Notes under the pieces: model-generated
The model's input: the letters and a program-made list of their open reading frames with translations, nothing else
Databases searched by the model: none
Told to the model about the DNA's origin: nothing
Shown here: piece after piece, positions 34,317 through 41,242 of the stretch
How positions within the stretch are numbered: the first letter of the stretch is position 1
How the letters are laid out: the number at the start of each line of letters is the position of its first letter
Source of the DNA: DATBGO01 sp963840095
Lineage (GTDB): Bacteria > Actinomycetota > Actinomycetes > Streptosporangiales > Streptosporangiaceae
Direction: 5' to 3'
DNA: 64,000 nt
Assembly (NCBI GenBank): GCA_963840095.1
Contig: CAWIXN010000002.1
Span: 186,001 to 250,000, forward strand
Position numbers and translations under genes: made by a program

Positions 34317-35446
34317 GCCAGTTCTCCCGGTGCCTCGGCGCGGAGCGCGGCCACTTCCTCGGTCAGGTCGATGCCGACCGGGCACCAGACGATGCAGCGC
34401 CCGCAGCCGACGCAGCCCGAGGATCCGAACTGGTCGTGCCAGGTGCCGAGCTTGTGCGTGAGCCACTGCCGGTACCTGCTCCTGGGCGAGGACCGCACCG
34501 GGCCGCCGTGCACGAACGAGAAATCGAGGTCGAAGCAGGAGTCCCAGTGCTGCCAGCGCTCGGCGTGGTCGCCGGACAGATCGGTGATGTCATCGACGCC
34601 GGTACAGAAGCAGGTCGGGCAGGCCATCGTGCAGTTACCGCAGGACAGGCAGCGGGCGGCGACATCATCCCAGCGGGCGGCGTCGTGGCTGGCCGCCATC
34701 AGCTCGTGCAGGATCCCGGCGGGCATCGACCGGCCCATCTTTCCCGCCGCATCCGCCACTGCGGTCCTGGCGGTGGCCACCGTCGCGTCATCGGCGCCCT
34801 GGACCGGTACGTCGGCCAGCATCGCTGCTCCGGCTGCGGAGCCCACCTCGACCAGGAACGTGTGCCGGTCGGCGCTGACCATCTCGGTCAGCGCCAGGTC
34901 GTAGCCCGGCCCGGCCTCCGGCCCGGTCCCCATCGAGGTGCAGAAGCAGGTCTCGCCCGGCTCAGTGCAGTTCACCGCCACGATGAAAGCGGCGTCTCGG
35001 CGCGCCGAGTACCTCGATCCGTCCCGGCCGAGCACCTGGTCCTGGATCTGGATGGCGCGCAGGTCGCATGGGCGAACCCCGATGAAAGCCAGCTTCGGCT
35101 CGGTGTGCTGGCTGGCCTCAAGCTCGAAGCCGAGCCCGGTGCGCTGCGCTGACCACACCTTCTCGCGCGGCGGATGCAGGTACTGCTTCCACGATCCCGG
35201 CCCGGCGGAGTGAGCGAAGGCGGCGCGGTCGCTGCGGGGCCTGACCTGGTAACCGCCCGGGGCGAGGGTGACCCCCCAGCCGAACGGCAGCTCGTCGGCT
35301 GATTGCAGCTCGGCGAGAATGATCGCGTCAGCGCGGACCGTAGGGCCGATCACACGGTAACCGGCCCGGCCCAGCGCATCAAAGAGCTGTGTCAGTGAGT
35401 CTGCGGTCATCAGCCGCACGCCATCCGGATTTGTCGCGCCAGTCAC
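34313..35446 (-). CDS. hydB: Hydrogenase beta subunit, 4Fe-4S electron-transfer protein
   Basis: 377 residues, GTG start with GAGGAG about 8 nt upstream. The N-terminal ~240 residues include FIGVRPCDLRAIQIQD and the Cys-bearing NCTEPGETCFCTSM. Two cluster motifs follow: CLSCGNCTMACPTCFC (~265) and CVGCGRCIVWCPVG (~350). This is the iron-sulfur subunit of group 3b (sulfhydrogenase) enzymes. First gene of the minus-strand operon hydB-cNMP-hydG-hydD. Confidence 0.93.
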   Translation of the reverse strand: MTGATNPDGVRLMTADSLTQLFDALGRAGYRVIGPTVRADAIILAELQSADELPFGWGVTLAPGGYQVRPRSDRAAFAHSAGPGSWKQYLHPPREKVWSAQRTGLGFELEASQHTEPKLAFIGVRPCDLRAIQIQDQVLGRDGSRYSARRDAAFIVAVNCTEPGETCFCTSMGTGPEAGPGYDLALTEMVSADRHTFLVEVGSAAGAAMLADVPVQGADDATVATARTAVADAAGKMGRSMPAGILHELMAASHDAARWDDVAARCLSCGNCTMACPTCFCTGVDDITDLSGDHAERWQHWDSCFDLDFSFVHGGPVRSSPRSRYRQWLTHKLGTWHDQFGSSGCVGCGRCIVWCPVGIDLTEEVAALRAEAPGELA

Positions 35447-35596
35447 CAGGTTCGCTCCTCACTGCTGTCGCGACAATGCCGCCGCGCCCAACACGGATTC
35501 CGGGACTGGCCGAACCGTATCGCGCCCTGGTCGCCCAAGCTATCGCGTGGCCAGACCCGCCCGTTTCATGCTGGCGTGGGCGGTGCCGCACCGGTA

Positions 35597-35610
35597 GGGA
35601 CCAACGGCCC
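35597..35610. promoter_or_regulatory. DosR-like box upstream of hydB
   Basis: GGGACCAACGGCCC, in a 16-mer identical to the site at 29203-29218. It is about 150 bp before hydB and 220 bp before the gamma-domain gene on the plus strand. Confidence 0.8.
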
Positions 35611-35630
35611 GATCCGGGTCGGCCATCGGA

Positions 35631-35644
35631 CGGCCCAAGGTCCC
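35631..35644. promoter_or_regulatory. Second DosR-like box between hydB and 35831
   Basis: CGGCCCAAGGTCCC; complement GGGACCTTGGGCCG. A weaker third copy (35653-35666, complement GAGTCCAACGGCCG) begins 22 bp further on, the same spacing as in the tandem pairs elsewhere. Confidence 0.65.
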
Positions 35645-35699
35645 GCGGCCGGCGGCCGTTGGACTCTAGGGCGCGCCGCCCGGGTGCGGTGTGATCAAT

Positions 35700-35804
35700 G
35701 TGACGGGAAGGACCTTCAAACGAAAGACGCGGGGCTGCGGGGCGCCAGTCCGCACACCGCGCAATCGGGATCCGCGAGAAGCCGGATTAGGTCCTTCCCG
35801 TCAC
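35700..35804 (+). repeat. 16-bp perfect inverted repeat in a 5' leader
   Basis: GTGACGGGAAGGACCT (35700-35715) is exactly complementary to 35789-35804, with a 73-nt GC-rich interval. It ends 26 bp before the gene at 35831, just clear of its ribosome site. In RNA it would close a large structured domain; as DNA it could be paired operators or ends of a small non-autonomous element, but no flanking target duplication is seen. Confidence 0.75.
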
Positions 35805-35830
35805 TGAGTCTCATTACCGGGGGGCAAGAG

Positions 35831-36436
35831 ATGTTCGATGTCCGGGTACACGGGCGCGCCAGTGCCGACGTGACCGGCACGGCGGAATTGCTGGCCCGGG
35901 CTGCGGTCATCGCGGGCCGGCCCGCCCGGGTACTGGTCGAGCCGGGCTTTGCGGCCGGGGCCGGGTCGAGCGGCCCGGTGGTGACCCACTGCGTGATCGA
36001 TGACCACGAGATCAATGGCCACCCGGCGGGCGGCACGCGACCCCGGCCGCACGTGGACGGGCTCATCGTCCAGGACTCCGGGCTACTGCCGCTGGCCACC
36101 GCGTTCGAGGGGATCTGCCCGCAGACCTATGTGGTCGTCAACTCGACCCAGGGCTTCGGCGACCTGGGCCTGAGCGAGCGTCTCGAGGGCCATTGCCGGG
36201 ACCGCCTGATGATCCTGCCCGCCGCCGGGCTCAGGATCGTCCAGCAGGATGGCTCGCTGCTCAGCGCCATGATGGCGGGCGGCTTCGCCGCGCTGGCCGG
36301 GGCGGTTGACCTGGCGTCTGTGGTAGCGGCGATCAGGGAGTGCGACGAAGGCCCGGCCGCTGACGGCTGTGCCGCCGCCGCCCGCGCCGCGCACGACTTC
36401 GTCCGGACCGAGAAGGAAGCAATGGTCGCGGCCTGA
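35831..36436 (+). CDS. Orphan 2-oxoacid:ferredoxin oxidoreductase gamma-domain protein
   Basis: 201 residues. The beginning MFDVRVHGR and later VTHCVIDDHEI, VDGLIVQDSGLL, TYVVVNSTQGF and NAMM-like LLSAMMAGGFAAL follow the gamma subunit of pyruvate:ferredoxin oxidoreductase. The usual GRGGQG loop is GRASADVTG, so the conserved glycines are lost. No alpha, beta or delta subunit is present. The ATG at 35831 has a GGGGGGCAAGAG leader. It probably no longer serves in a standard oxidoreductase; a regulatory or nucleotide-sensing role is speculation. Confidence 0.72.
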   Translation: MFDVRVHGRASADVTGTAELLARAAVIAGRPARVLVEPGFAAGAGSSGPVVTHCVIDDHEINGHPAGGTRPRPHVDGLIVQDSGLLPLATAFEGICPQTYVVVNSTQGFGDLGLSERLEGHCRDRLMILPAAGLRIVQQDGSLLSAMMAGGFAALAGAVDLASVVAAIRECDEGPAADGCAAAARAAHDFVRTEKEAMVAA

Positions 36437-36496
36437 GCGGCGGCATGGGGCCCGCGGGCAGGCAGTCACCCGGCCAACGTCGGGAACGGAGGCCTC

Positions 36497-36595
36497 ATGC
36501 GGCTGGCTGACGCCCTGGCCACCGCTCCTGACGTGCTGCTCGGCTGCGTCGCGGCGGCATCTCGCGACTCTGGCGCGGTCAGCGTCTCCCGCTGA
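36497..36595 (+). CDS. Possible 32-residue small protein
   Basis: A short open frame with a good AACGGAGG eight nt before ATG, 60 bp after the gamma-domain gene: starts MRLADALATAPDVLLGC. It could be a small protein or the start of a deleted partner gene. Coding status is unproven. Confidence 0.25.
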   Translation: MRLADALATAPDVLLGCVAAASRDSGAVSVSR

Positions 36596-36615
36596 ACGGG
36601 GCCAGCAGCGGCCGG

Positions 36616-37359
36616 TTACCCGCTGTCGAGCAGCTCCGAGAGGTCCGTCACCACGACGTCTGCCCCCTCGCGCCGGAGCGCGTCGGCCTGGCCGATCCGG
36701 TCCACCCCTACGACCAGGCCGAACCCGCCGGCGCGGCCCGCGGCCACCCCGGACTGCGCGTCCTCGAAGACGGCTGCCGCCGCCGGGCCGACGCCCAGCA
36801 GGCGGGCGGCGGCCAGGTAAGTATCCGGGGCCGGCTTGCCGCGCAGCCGACCGCGATCGGCCGCCTCGGCGTCCACCACGGCCTGGAAGTCATCGAGGAG
36901 CGCGGCGCCCTCGAGCACGGCCCGGCAGTTCGCGCTGGCGGAGACCACGGCGCAGCCCAGGCCTGCCGCCCGCACCGCGCGCAGGAAGCGGACCGAGCCC
37001 GGATATGCGGCCGCGCCGTCCTCGGCGATCTTGCGCAGCAGGATCGCGTTCTTCCGGTCGCCGAGCGCGCGCACGGTCTCGGCTCCCGGGTCGTCGTCAT
37101 CGCCTCCTTCGGGCAGCTCAATGCCCCTGGAGGCCAGGAAAGACCGGGCCCCGTCCGCCCTCGGCATGCCGTCCACGTATCTGCCATAATCGGAGACTAG
37201 GTCAAAGGGTACGTACGGTTGTCCGGTCCCGGCCGCATGCCGTTGCAGGAAGGCGTCGAACATCTGCTGCCACGCCACGGCATGCACCACGTCGGTCTGG
37301 GTGAGCACGCCGTCAAGGTCGAAGAGGCAGGCGCGGATCCCCGCGGGCATACCGAGCAT
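36616..37359 (-). CDS. HAD-family phosphatase/phosphoglucomutase-like protein
   Basis: 247 residues. HAD motif I is FDLDGVLTQT (residues ~13-22), motif II VVSASANC, motif III Lys in RGKPAPDTY, and motif IV VFEDAQSGVAAGRAGG. This is the beta-phosphoglucomutase-like subfamily. It resembles the N-terminal domain of mycobacterial OtsB1 (Rv2006), encoded next to Rv2004c, from memory. Substrate probably a sugar phosphate. Met at 37350 is an alternative start. It is divergent from the degenerate kinase gene, with 79 bp between. Confidence 0.85.
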   Translation of the reverse strand: MLGMPAGIRACLFDLDGVLTQTDVVHAVAWQQMFDAFLQRHAAGTGQPYVPFDLVSDYGRYVDGMPRADGARSFLASRGIELPEGGDDDDPGAETVRALGDRKNAILLRKIAEDGAAAYPGSVRFLRAVRAAGLGCAVVSASANCRAVLEGAALLDDFQAVVDAEAADRGRLRGKPAPDTYLAAARLLGVGPAAAAVFEDAQSGVAAGRAGGFGLVVGVDRIGQADALRREGADVVVTDLSELLDSG

Positions 37360-37438
37360 CAGCCCAGCCTAGAAGGAGCAGAGCGATACGGCGCACGCAG
37401 ATACCGGCTCTGACGCCGGCTGGCTGAGGACGCAGCGG

Positions 37439-38704
37439 ATGGACTCGGAACCGGCCGCGCGCGGGCGATCCGGCCTGCCGCCTGGAGGCCTGTCGTCGGC
37501 CGGTCGGCCGCCCGGCGAGCTGGCGCCCGCGCGGCAGGTATCGGGTTACCCGTTCCGCGAGGCCGGGCTGGCGGCCCGGGTGCTGCCGTTCGCCGTGCTC
37601 GCCGTGGCAGCGGAGGCCAGCCTGGCACTGCCGCCCGGGCCGCAATCGGTCCCGGCCACGGTCATCAGCATCATGCTGCTGCTCGCGACGGCGGCGGCCT
37701 TCGCCTTGCCGTGGGCCCGCCTGCCCGGCTGGACGACGGTGGCAGTGCCGCTGCTGTACGTGGGGTCGGTCCTGGCGCTCACCATCGCGGCAGGCAGCAC
37801 GTCAGGAGTGGCCATCGTCGCCCTGATGCCGATCGTCTGGACCGCCCTGTTTCACCAGCGATGGGAGTCGGCCCTGGTCGTCGCGGCGGTCGTCGCCGCA
37901 GTGATCATTTTCTCGCTGGTGCCGACTGCCGATCCCGCGGCGGTCATCTTCAGGCGGGTGGTCTTCTGGGGGGCACTCGGAGGCCTGATCTCGGTGGCGA
38001 CGCAGGGCCTGCGCAGTCGCATCGCTCGCTCGCAGGCGGAAAGCGCACGGCTGCAGGCGCGGCTGCATGAGGTGAGCCTGATCCGGGACAGGGACCGCAT
38101 CGCCGGCGACCTTCAGGACCGGGTGATCCAGCGGATTTTCACCGCGAGCCTGTCGCTGCAAGCAGCCCTGGCCCTGACCGGCGATTCCGAGGTGAGCCGC
38201 AGGGTCGAGAGCGCGACCAGGGAGCTCGACGACGCCACCCGCCTGGTCAGGCAGTCCATCTTCGGGCTCAGGGGCCCCTCGGGGGGCGCTGACCTGCGAC
38301 GCGGCGTCCTTGAGGTGTGCAGCGAGTTTGCCCCGGCGCTCGGCACCACCCCGGATGTGTCGTTTAGCGGGGTCATGGACGGCGCGCTGCCGGAGCGGAC
38401 CGGAGGTCACCTGGTCGAGGCGCTGCGCGAGACCTTGACCGCGGTCGGGCACCAGGCCGAGCCGGTGCAGGTCGCGGTGGTCATCGGCGATGACGCGCGG
38501 CTGACCGTCACGCTACCGGGTCACTGGCCGCCGGCCGGCCAGGACGCCGCCCTCGGCCTCGCCGGGGCGCTGCGCAAGGGCGCCGGCCAGATCGGCGCTG
38601 TGATCGAGATCGGGTCCGGGCCCGGCAGCGGCACCCGGCTCGCCTGGCGGTTCCCGGTCGGCCCGGCTGTCCTCGGGCAGGCGCCGACCTCGGCGGCCGA
38701 CTGA
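37439..38704 (+). CDS. Degenerate membrane histidine kinase (pseudokinase)
   Basis: 421 residues. About six hydrophobic segments (45-190) form a membrane sensor, followed by a DosS-type HisKA_3 region, DRDRIAGDLQDRVIQRIF. The phospho-acceptor His is Gln226 (codon CAG, 38114-38116). The ATPase domain is also worn: REALSN is replaced by REALRETLTAVGHQ-like ALRETLTAV, and the G-box DNG motif is missing, while a final G-rich SGPGSGTRLAWRF remains. It cannot autophosphorylate conventionally. The reading frame is intact, so it may act as a binding partner or regulator of the DosS-DosR pathway. Confidence 0.8.
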   Translation: MDSEPAARGRSGLPPGGLSSAGRPPGELAPARQVSGYPFREAGLAARVLPFAVLAVAAEASLALPPGPQSVPATVISIMLLLATAAAFALPWARLPGWTTVAVPLLYVGSVLALTIAAGSTSGVAIVALMPIVWTALFHQRWESALVVAAVVAAVIIFSLVPTADPAAVIFRRVVFWGALGGLISVATQGLRSRIARSQAESARLQARLHEVSLIRDRDRIAGDLQDRVIQRIFTASLSLQAALALTGDSEVSRRVESATRELDDATRLVRQSIFGLRGPSGGADLRRGVLEVCSEFAPALGTTPDVSFSGVMDGALPERTGGHLVEALRETLTAVGHQAEPVQVAVVIGDDARLTVTLPGHWPPAGQDAALGLAGALRKGAGQIGAVIEIGSGPGSGTRLAWRFPVGPAVLGQAPTSAAD

Positions 38705-38755
38705 TCCATCGGCCCAGGGGGGCGCCACCGCAGCGTAGTTCGCCAACGCAGCCGA

Positions 38756-38782
38756 CCCCCCGCCTGCCTGGTCGGCGGGGGG
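38756..38782. terminator. Bidirectional terminator hairpin
   Basis: CCCCCCGCC (38756-38764) pairs exactly with 38774-38782, 9-nt loop, between the convergent pseudokinase and hsp20 genes. Confidence 0.75.
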
Positions 38783-38827
38783 CCGGGGCCTGGTAGCCCG
38801 CGCACGCGGCGCGGCTCGCTGGGTTGC

Positions 38828-39268
38828 TCAGGTTGGCTTGATGTGCTGCACGGGCCGGACCGGAATCTTCCGCTCTGCGTCGGTATCTTCCTTCCGCTTA
38901 AGCCCGAAGTCGATCTCCAGGATCCCCCTGTCGTAGCTGGCCTGGACACTGTCCTCGTCCACGTCCGCCGGCATGGTCAGATGGCGGGCGAAGGACCCGT
39001 ACCTGAACTCCGAGTGATGCTTATCCTCGGCCTGCTCCTCCCGGTTGGCCTTGATGGACAGGATGCCGTGCGACATCGTGACCTCAAGCTCCTTCTCGGG
39101 GTCGAGGCCAGGCAGCTCGGCGCGCACCACGTACCGGCCGTCCTTGACGAAGTCTTCAACCCGCATCGGCTGCGCGGACAGCGGGCGGAGCATGGTCAGC
39201 GGCGACTCAAGCCAGTCGAAGAGATCAACAAACGGGCCTCTGTAGTCCCTGCGGGTGAGCGTGCTCAT
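38828..39268 (-). CDS. Small heat-shock protein, Hsp20/alpha-crystallin
   Basis: 146 residues. Alpha-crystallin domain from MRVEDFVKDGRYVVRAELPG through GILSIKANREE, FRYGSFARHLTMPADVD to YDRGILEIDFGLK. It is an ATP-independent holdase. HspX/Acr is a hallmark of the mycobacterial DosR regulon and this gene occupies the same niche, divergent from an aldolase gene with a DosR-like box between. Confidence 0.93.
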   Translation of the reverse strand: MSTLTRRDYRGPFVDLFDWLESPLTMLRPLSAQPMRVEDFVKDGRYVVRAELPGLDPEKELEVTMSHGILSIKANREEQAEDKHHSEFRYGSFARHLTMPADVDEDSVQASYDRGILEIDFGLKRKEDTDAERKIPVRPVQHIKPT

Positions 39269-39358
39269 CGACCGCCCCTTCCCTTACTTCTGCTGGTGCC
39301 ACTTCCCATCGGATCCCCTCAGGGCCGGACCCAGTAGAGGCGAAGGTGATGGACGCGG

Positions 39359-39372
39359 GGGACCTTCGGGCC
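39359..39372. promoter_or_regulatory. DosR-like box between hsp20 and aldolase genes
   Basis: GGGACCTTCGGGCC, matching the consensus with the GGGAC half intact. It is 91 bp upstream of hsp20 and 106 bp upstream of the aldolase gene, so probably serves both. Confidence 0.7.
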
Positions 39373-39477
39373 ACCGCAGGGGCATAACGCCTCTGCCGGC
39401 CGCCCGCCCGGCCGCGACAGCCTCAACCTGGTCGGCGCCGCGGATGCGCCGCATGTGCGGTCACCCGGAGGCAACCG

Positions 39478-40371
39478 ATGAGAGCACGACCTGGCCTGAG
39501 CGAGATTGGCCTCGGTCCTGGCCAGAAAGCCCGCCTGCACAGGATTCTTTTCCAGCACGGCCTAGGTAACGGGACCGCTATCTTCCTCCCCTACGACCAG
39601 GGCCTTGAGCACGGCCCGCGCGACTTTTTCGCCAACCCCGCCGCCAGCGACCCGAAGTACATCATCAAGCTCGGCCTGGAGGGCGGCTTCAACGGCATCG
39701 CGATCCAGATCGGGCTCGCGGAGAAATTCTTCTGGGACTACGCCGGCGAGGTCCCGCTGGTACTGAAGCTCAACGGCAAGACCGAGATCCCCTCGGCCAT
39801 CGACCCGCTATCGCCGCTCAACGCCTCCGTCGAGGAAGCAGTACGCCTGGGGGCCGACGCCGTCGGGTACACGCTGTACGTGGGCACGCCGGCCCAGGAA
39901 CAGGACTTCGGCCAGTTCTTGCGGGTGCGCCAGGACGCCCACCGGTTCGGCATGCCGCTGATCGTGTGGGCCTATCCGCGCGGCAGCGCGATCGACGCGA
40001 AGGGCGGCAAGGACTCCTTCTACGCGGTCGACTACGCGGCTCGCACCGCGAGCGAGCTGGGCGCCGATGTCGTCAAGGTGAATTTCCCCCATCCGGAAAA
40101 GGCCTCGGGCGTGCCCGAGGCCTACCTGGCCGAGTTCTCACCGCAGCAGGCCATCGACGCCGTCGTGAGGTCGGCCAACCGGACGCTGCTGCTGGTCTCT
40201 GGCGGGGAGCGGGCGGGCGATGAGGCCATGCTTGATAAGGCCCGAGAGGCGATGGAAGCCGGGGCCACCGGCCTGATCTTCGGCCGCAACGTCTGGCAGC
40301 GGGAACACGACGAGTCGCTGCGCTTCGCGGCGCGGCTTAAGGAGATCCTGGCCAAGTATCCGTCTTCGTGA
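39478..40371 (+). CDS. fbaB: Class I fructose-bisphosphate aldolase (DhnA/FbaB type)
   Basis: 297 residues. TIM-barrel pattern with FLPYDQGLEHGPRDF, KLNGKTEIPS, VGYTLYVGTPAQ, Schiff-base Lys in ADVVKVNFP and phosphate-binding LLLVSGGERAG plus GLIFGRNVWQR. It cleaves fructose-1,6-bisphosphate to triose phosphates without a metal. With gap it adds glycolytic/gluconeogenic capacity to the hypoxic island. Ribosome site CCGGAGGCAACCG. Confidence 0.92.
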   Translation: MRARPGLSEIGLGPGQKARLHRILFQHGLGNGTAIFLPYDQGLEHGPRDFFANPAASDPKYIIKLGLEGGFNGIAIQIGLAEKFFWDYAGEVPLVLKLNGKTEIPSAIDPLSPLNASVEEAVRLGADAVGYTLYVGTPAQEQDFGQFLRVRQDAHRFGMPLIVWAYPRGSAIDAKGGKDSFYAVDYAARTASELGADVVKVNFPHPEKASGVPEAYLAEFSPQQAIDAVVRSANRTLLLVSGGERAGDEAMLDKAREAMEAGATGLIFGRNVWQREHDESLRFAARLKEILAKYPSS

Positions 40372-40396
40372 GGCGCTCAGCAGCCCGTGCGGGCAA

Positions 40397-40410
40397 AGGA
40401 CCAAGGTCCC
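40397..40410. promoter_or_regulatory. DosR-like box, first of tandem pair B
   Basis: AGGACCAAGGTCCC, a nearly perfect palindrome. Starts 22 bp before the next box, as in pair A. Confidence 0.7.
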
Positions 40411-40418
40411 ATCAGCTT

Positions 40419-40432
40419 GGGCCTGGGGTCCC
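40419..40432. promoter_or_regulatory. DosR-like box, second of tandem pair B
   Basis: GGGCCTGGGGTCCC; complement GGGACCCCAGGCCC. Phased 22 bp from the first. Confidence 0.6.
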
Positions 40433-40620
40433 TGCCTGGTTGCGTGTGGCGCCCGTGAGGGTTAGTGACGCAGCACCCGCCGCCTGGGACAAGCCGGGTA
40501 CGGGGGATCTGGCCGGAGCGGCCAGGTGCCGGGGCCTGACGGGGGCGTTGGCTCGACGGCACCCAGGGGGTGAGCCGCTTGACCGGTGATGCTCGGTCCA
40601 GGTGGCGGGTGCCGTGGTGA
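40433..40620 (+). ncRNA. Element B: duplicated leader or small-RNA candidate
   Basis: Homologous to 20032-20222, with the same block order (CGTGAGG, CCCGCCG, GCCGGAGCGG, GGGGCCTG, CGGGGGCG, TTGGCTCG, TTGACCGG, GGTCCAGG..GGGTGCCGTGG). Non-triplet gaps argue against a protein. The next gene starts 175 bp further on behind an AT-rich segment that may contain a separate promoter (TTGACA at 40626-40631). The element may therefore be an independent transcript. Confidence 0.45.
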
Positions 40621-40795
40621 CGTTGTTGACATAAACGGAAAAATAGACATTGTCATGAATCGCAACTTATGTGATTTCAGCTCTAACCGGGGTTCTCGCA
40701 CCGGCCGATGCGGCGCCTGACATGGCGCCGCGACGTCCACCCCGAGCTTCCCGGACCGGGGCGGGCCTGGTACACCCCGGCCAGAGGGAGAGGTC

Positions 40796-41230
40796 ATGAT
40801 CGAGGCGCGGCAGCTCCAGGAGCTGACCCAGGTGGAATCCCTGAGGCTGCTCGGCAGCGTGCCGGTCGGCCGGGTGGTGTTCACCCATCGGGCGCTTCCG
40901 GCCATCCGCCCGGTCAACCACATCGTCGTCGACAACAAGATCATCATAATCGCCAGCCTGGGCACGGCGATCAGTACGGAAGCGGGCAGCGATAGCGGGA
41001 CGGTGGTCGCCTACGAGGCCGACGCGATTGATCCCGAGACGCACCTCGGCTGGAGCGTCGTAGTGATCGGCAAGGCCGGCCCGGTGACCGACGAGGCCGA
41101 GATCGCCGTCTACCGGCGCGCGCTGCGTCCCTGGGTCACCGGGGAGACGGATAATGTCATCGCGATCCGCGCCGAGCTGGTGACCGGCTACCAGCTGGTG
41201 GCCCAGGCACCGCAGGCCACCATCGGCTAG
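40796..41230 (+). CDS. PPOX-type flavin/F420-binding split-barrel protein
   Basis: 144 residues of the pyridoxamine-5'-phosphate oxidase-like fold: ESLRLLGSVPVGRVVF, HRALPAIRPVNHIVVDNKIII, and VVAYEADAIDPETHLGWSVVVIGKA. It resembles mycobacterial Rv3129-type DosR-regulon proteins. It probably binds a flavin or F420 and reduces an unknown substrate. Ribosome site GAGGGAGAGG precedes ATG. Confidence 0.88.
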   Translation: MIEARQLQELTQVESLRLLGSVPVGRVVFTHRALPAIRPVNHIVVDNKIIIIASLGTAISTEAGSDSGTVVAYEADAIDPETHLGWSVVVIGKAGPVTDEAEIAVYRRALRPWVTGETDNVIAIRAELVTGYQLVAQAPQATIG

Positions 41231-41242
41231 CCCGCGAGGCGG

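Noticed and set aside
40626..40655. TTGACA...TGTCA dyad in the AT-rich stretch before the PPOX gene
   Set aside because: A -35-like hexamer is present but no convincing -10 at 16-18 bp; kept only as a possible promoter region, not listed as a feature.
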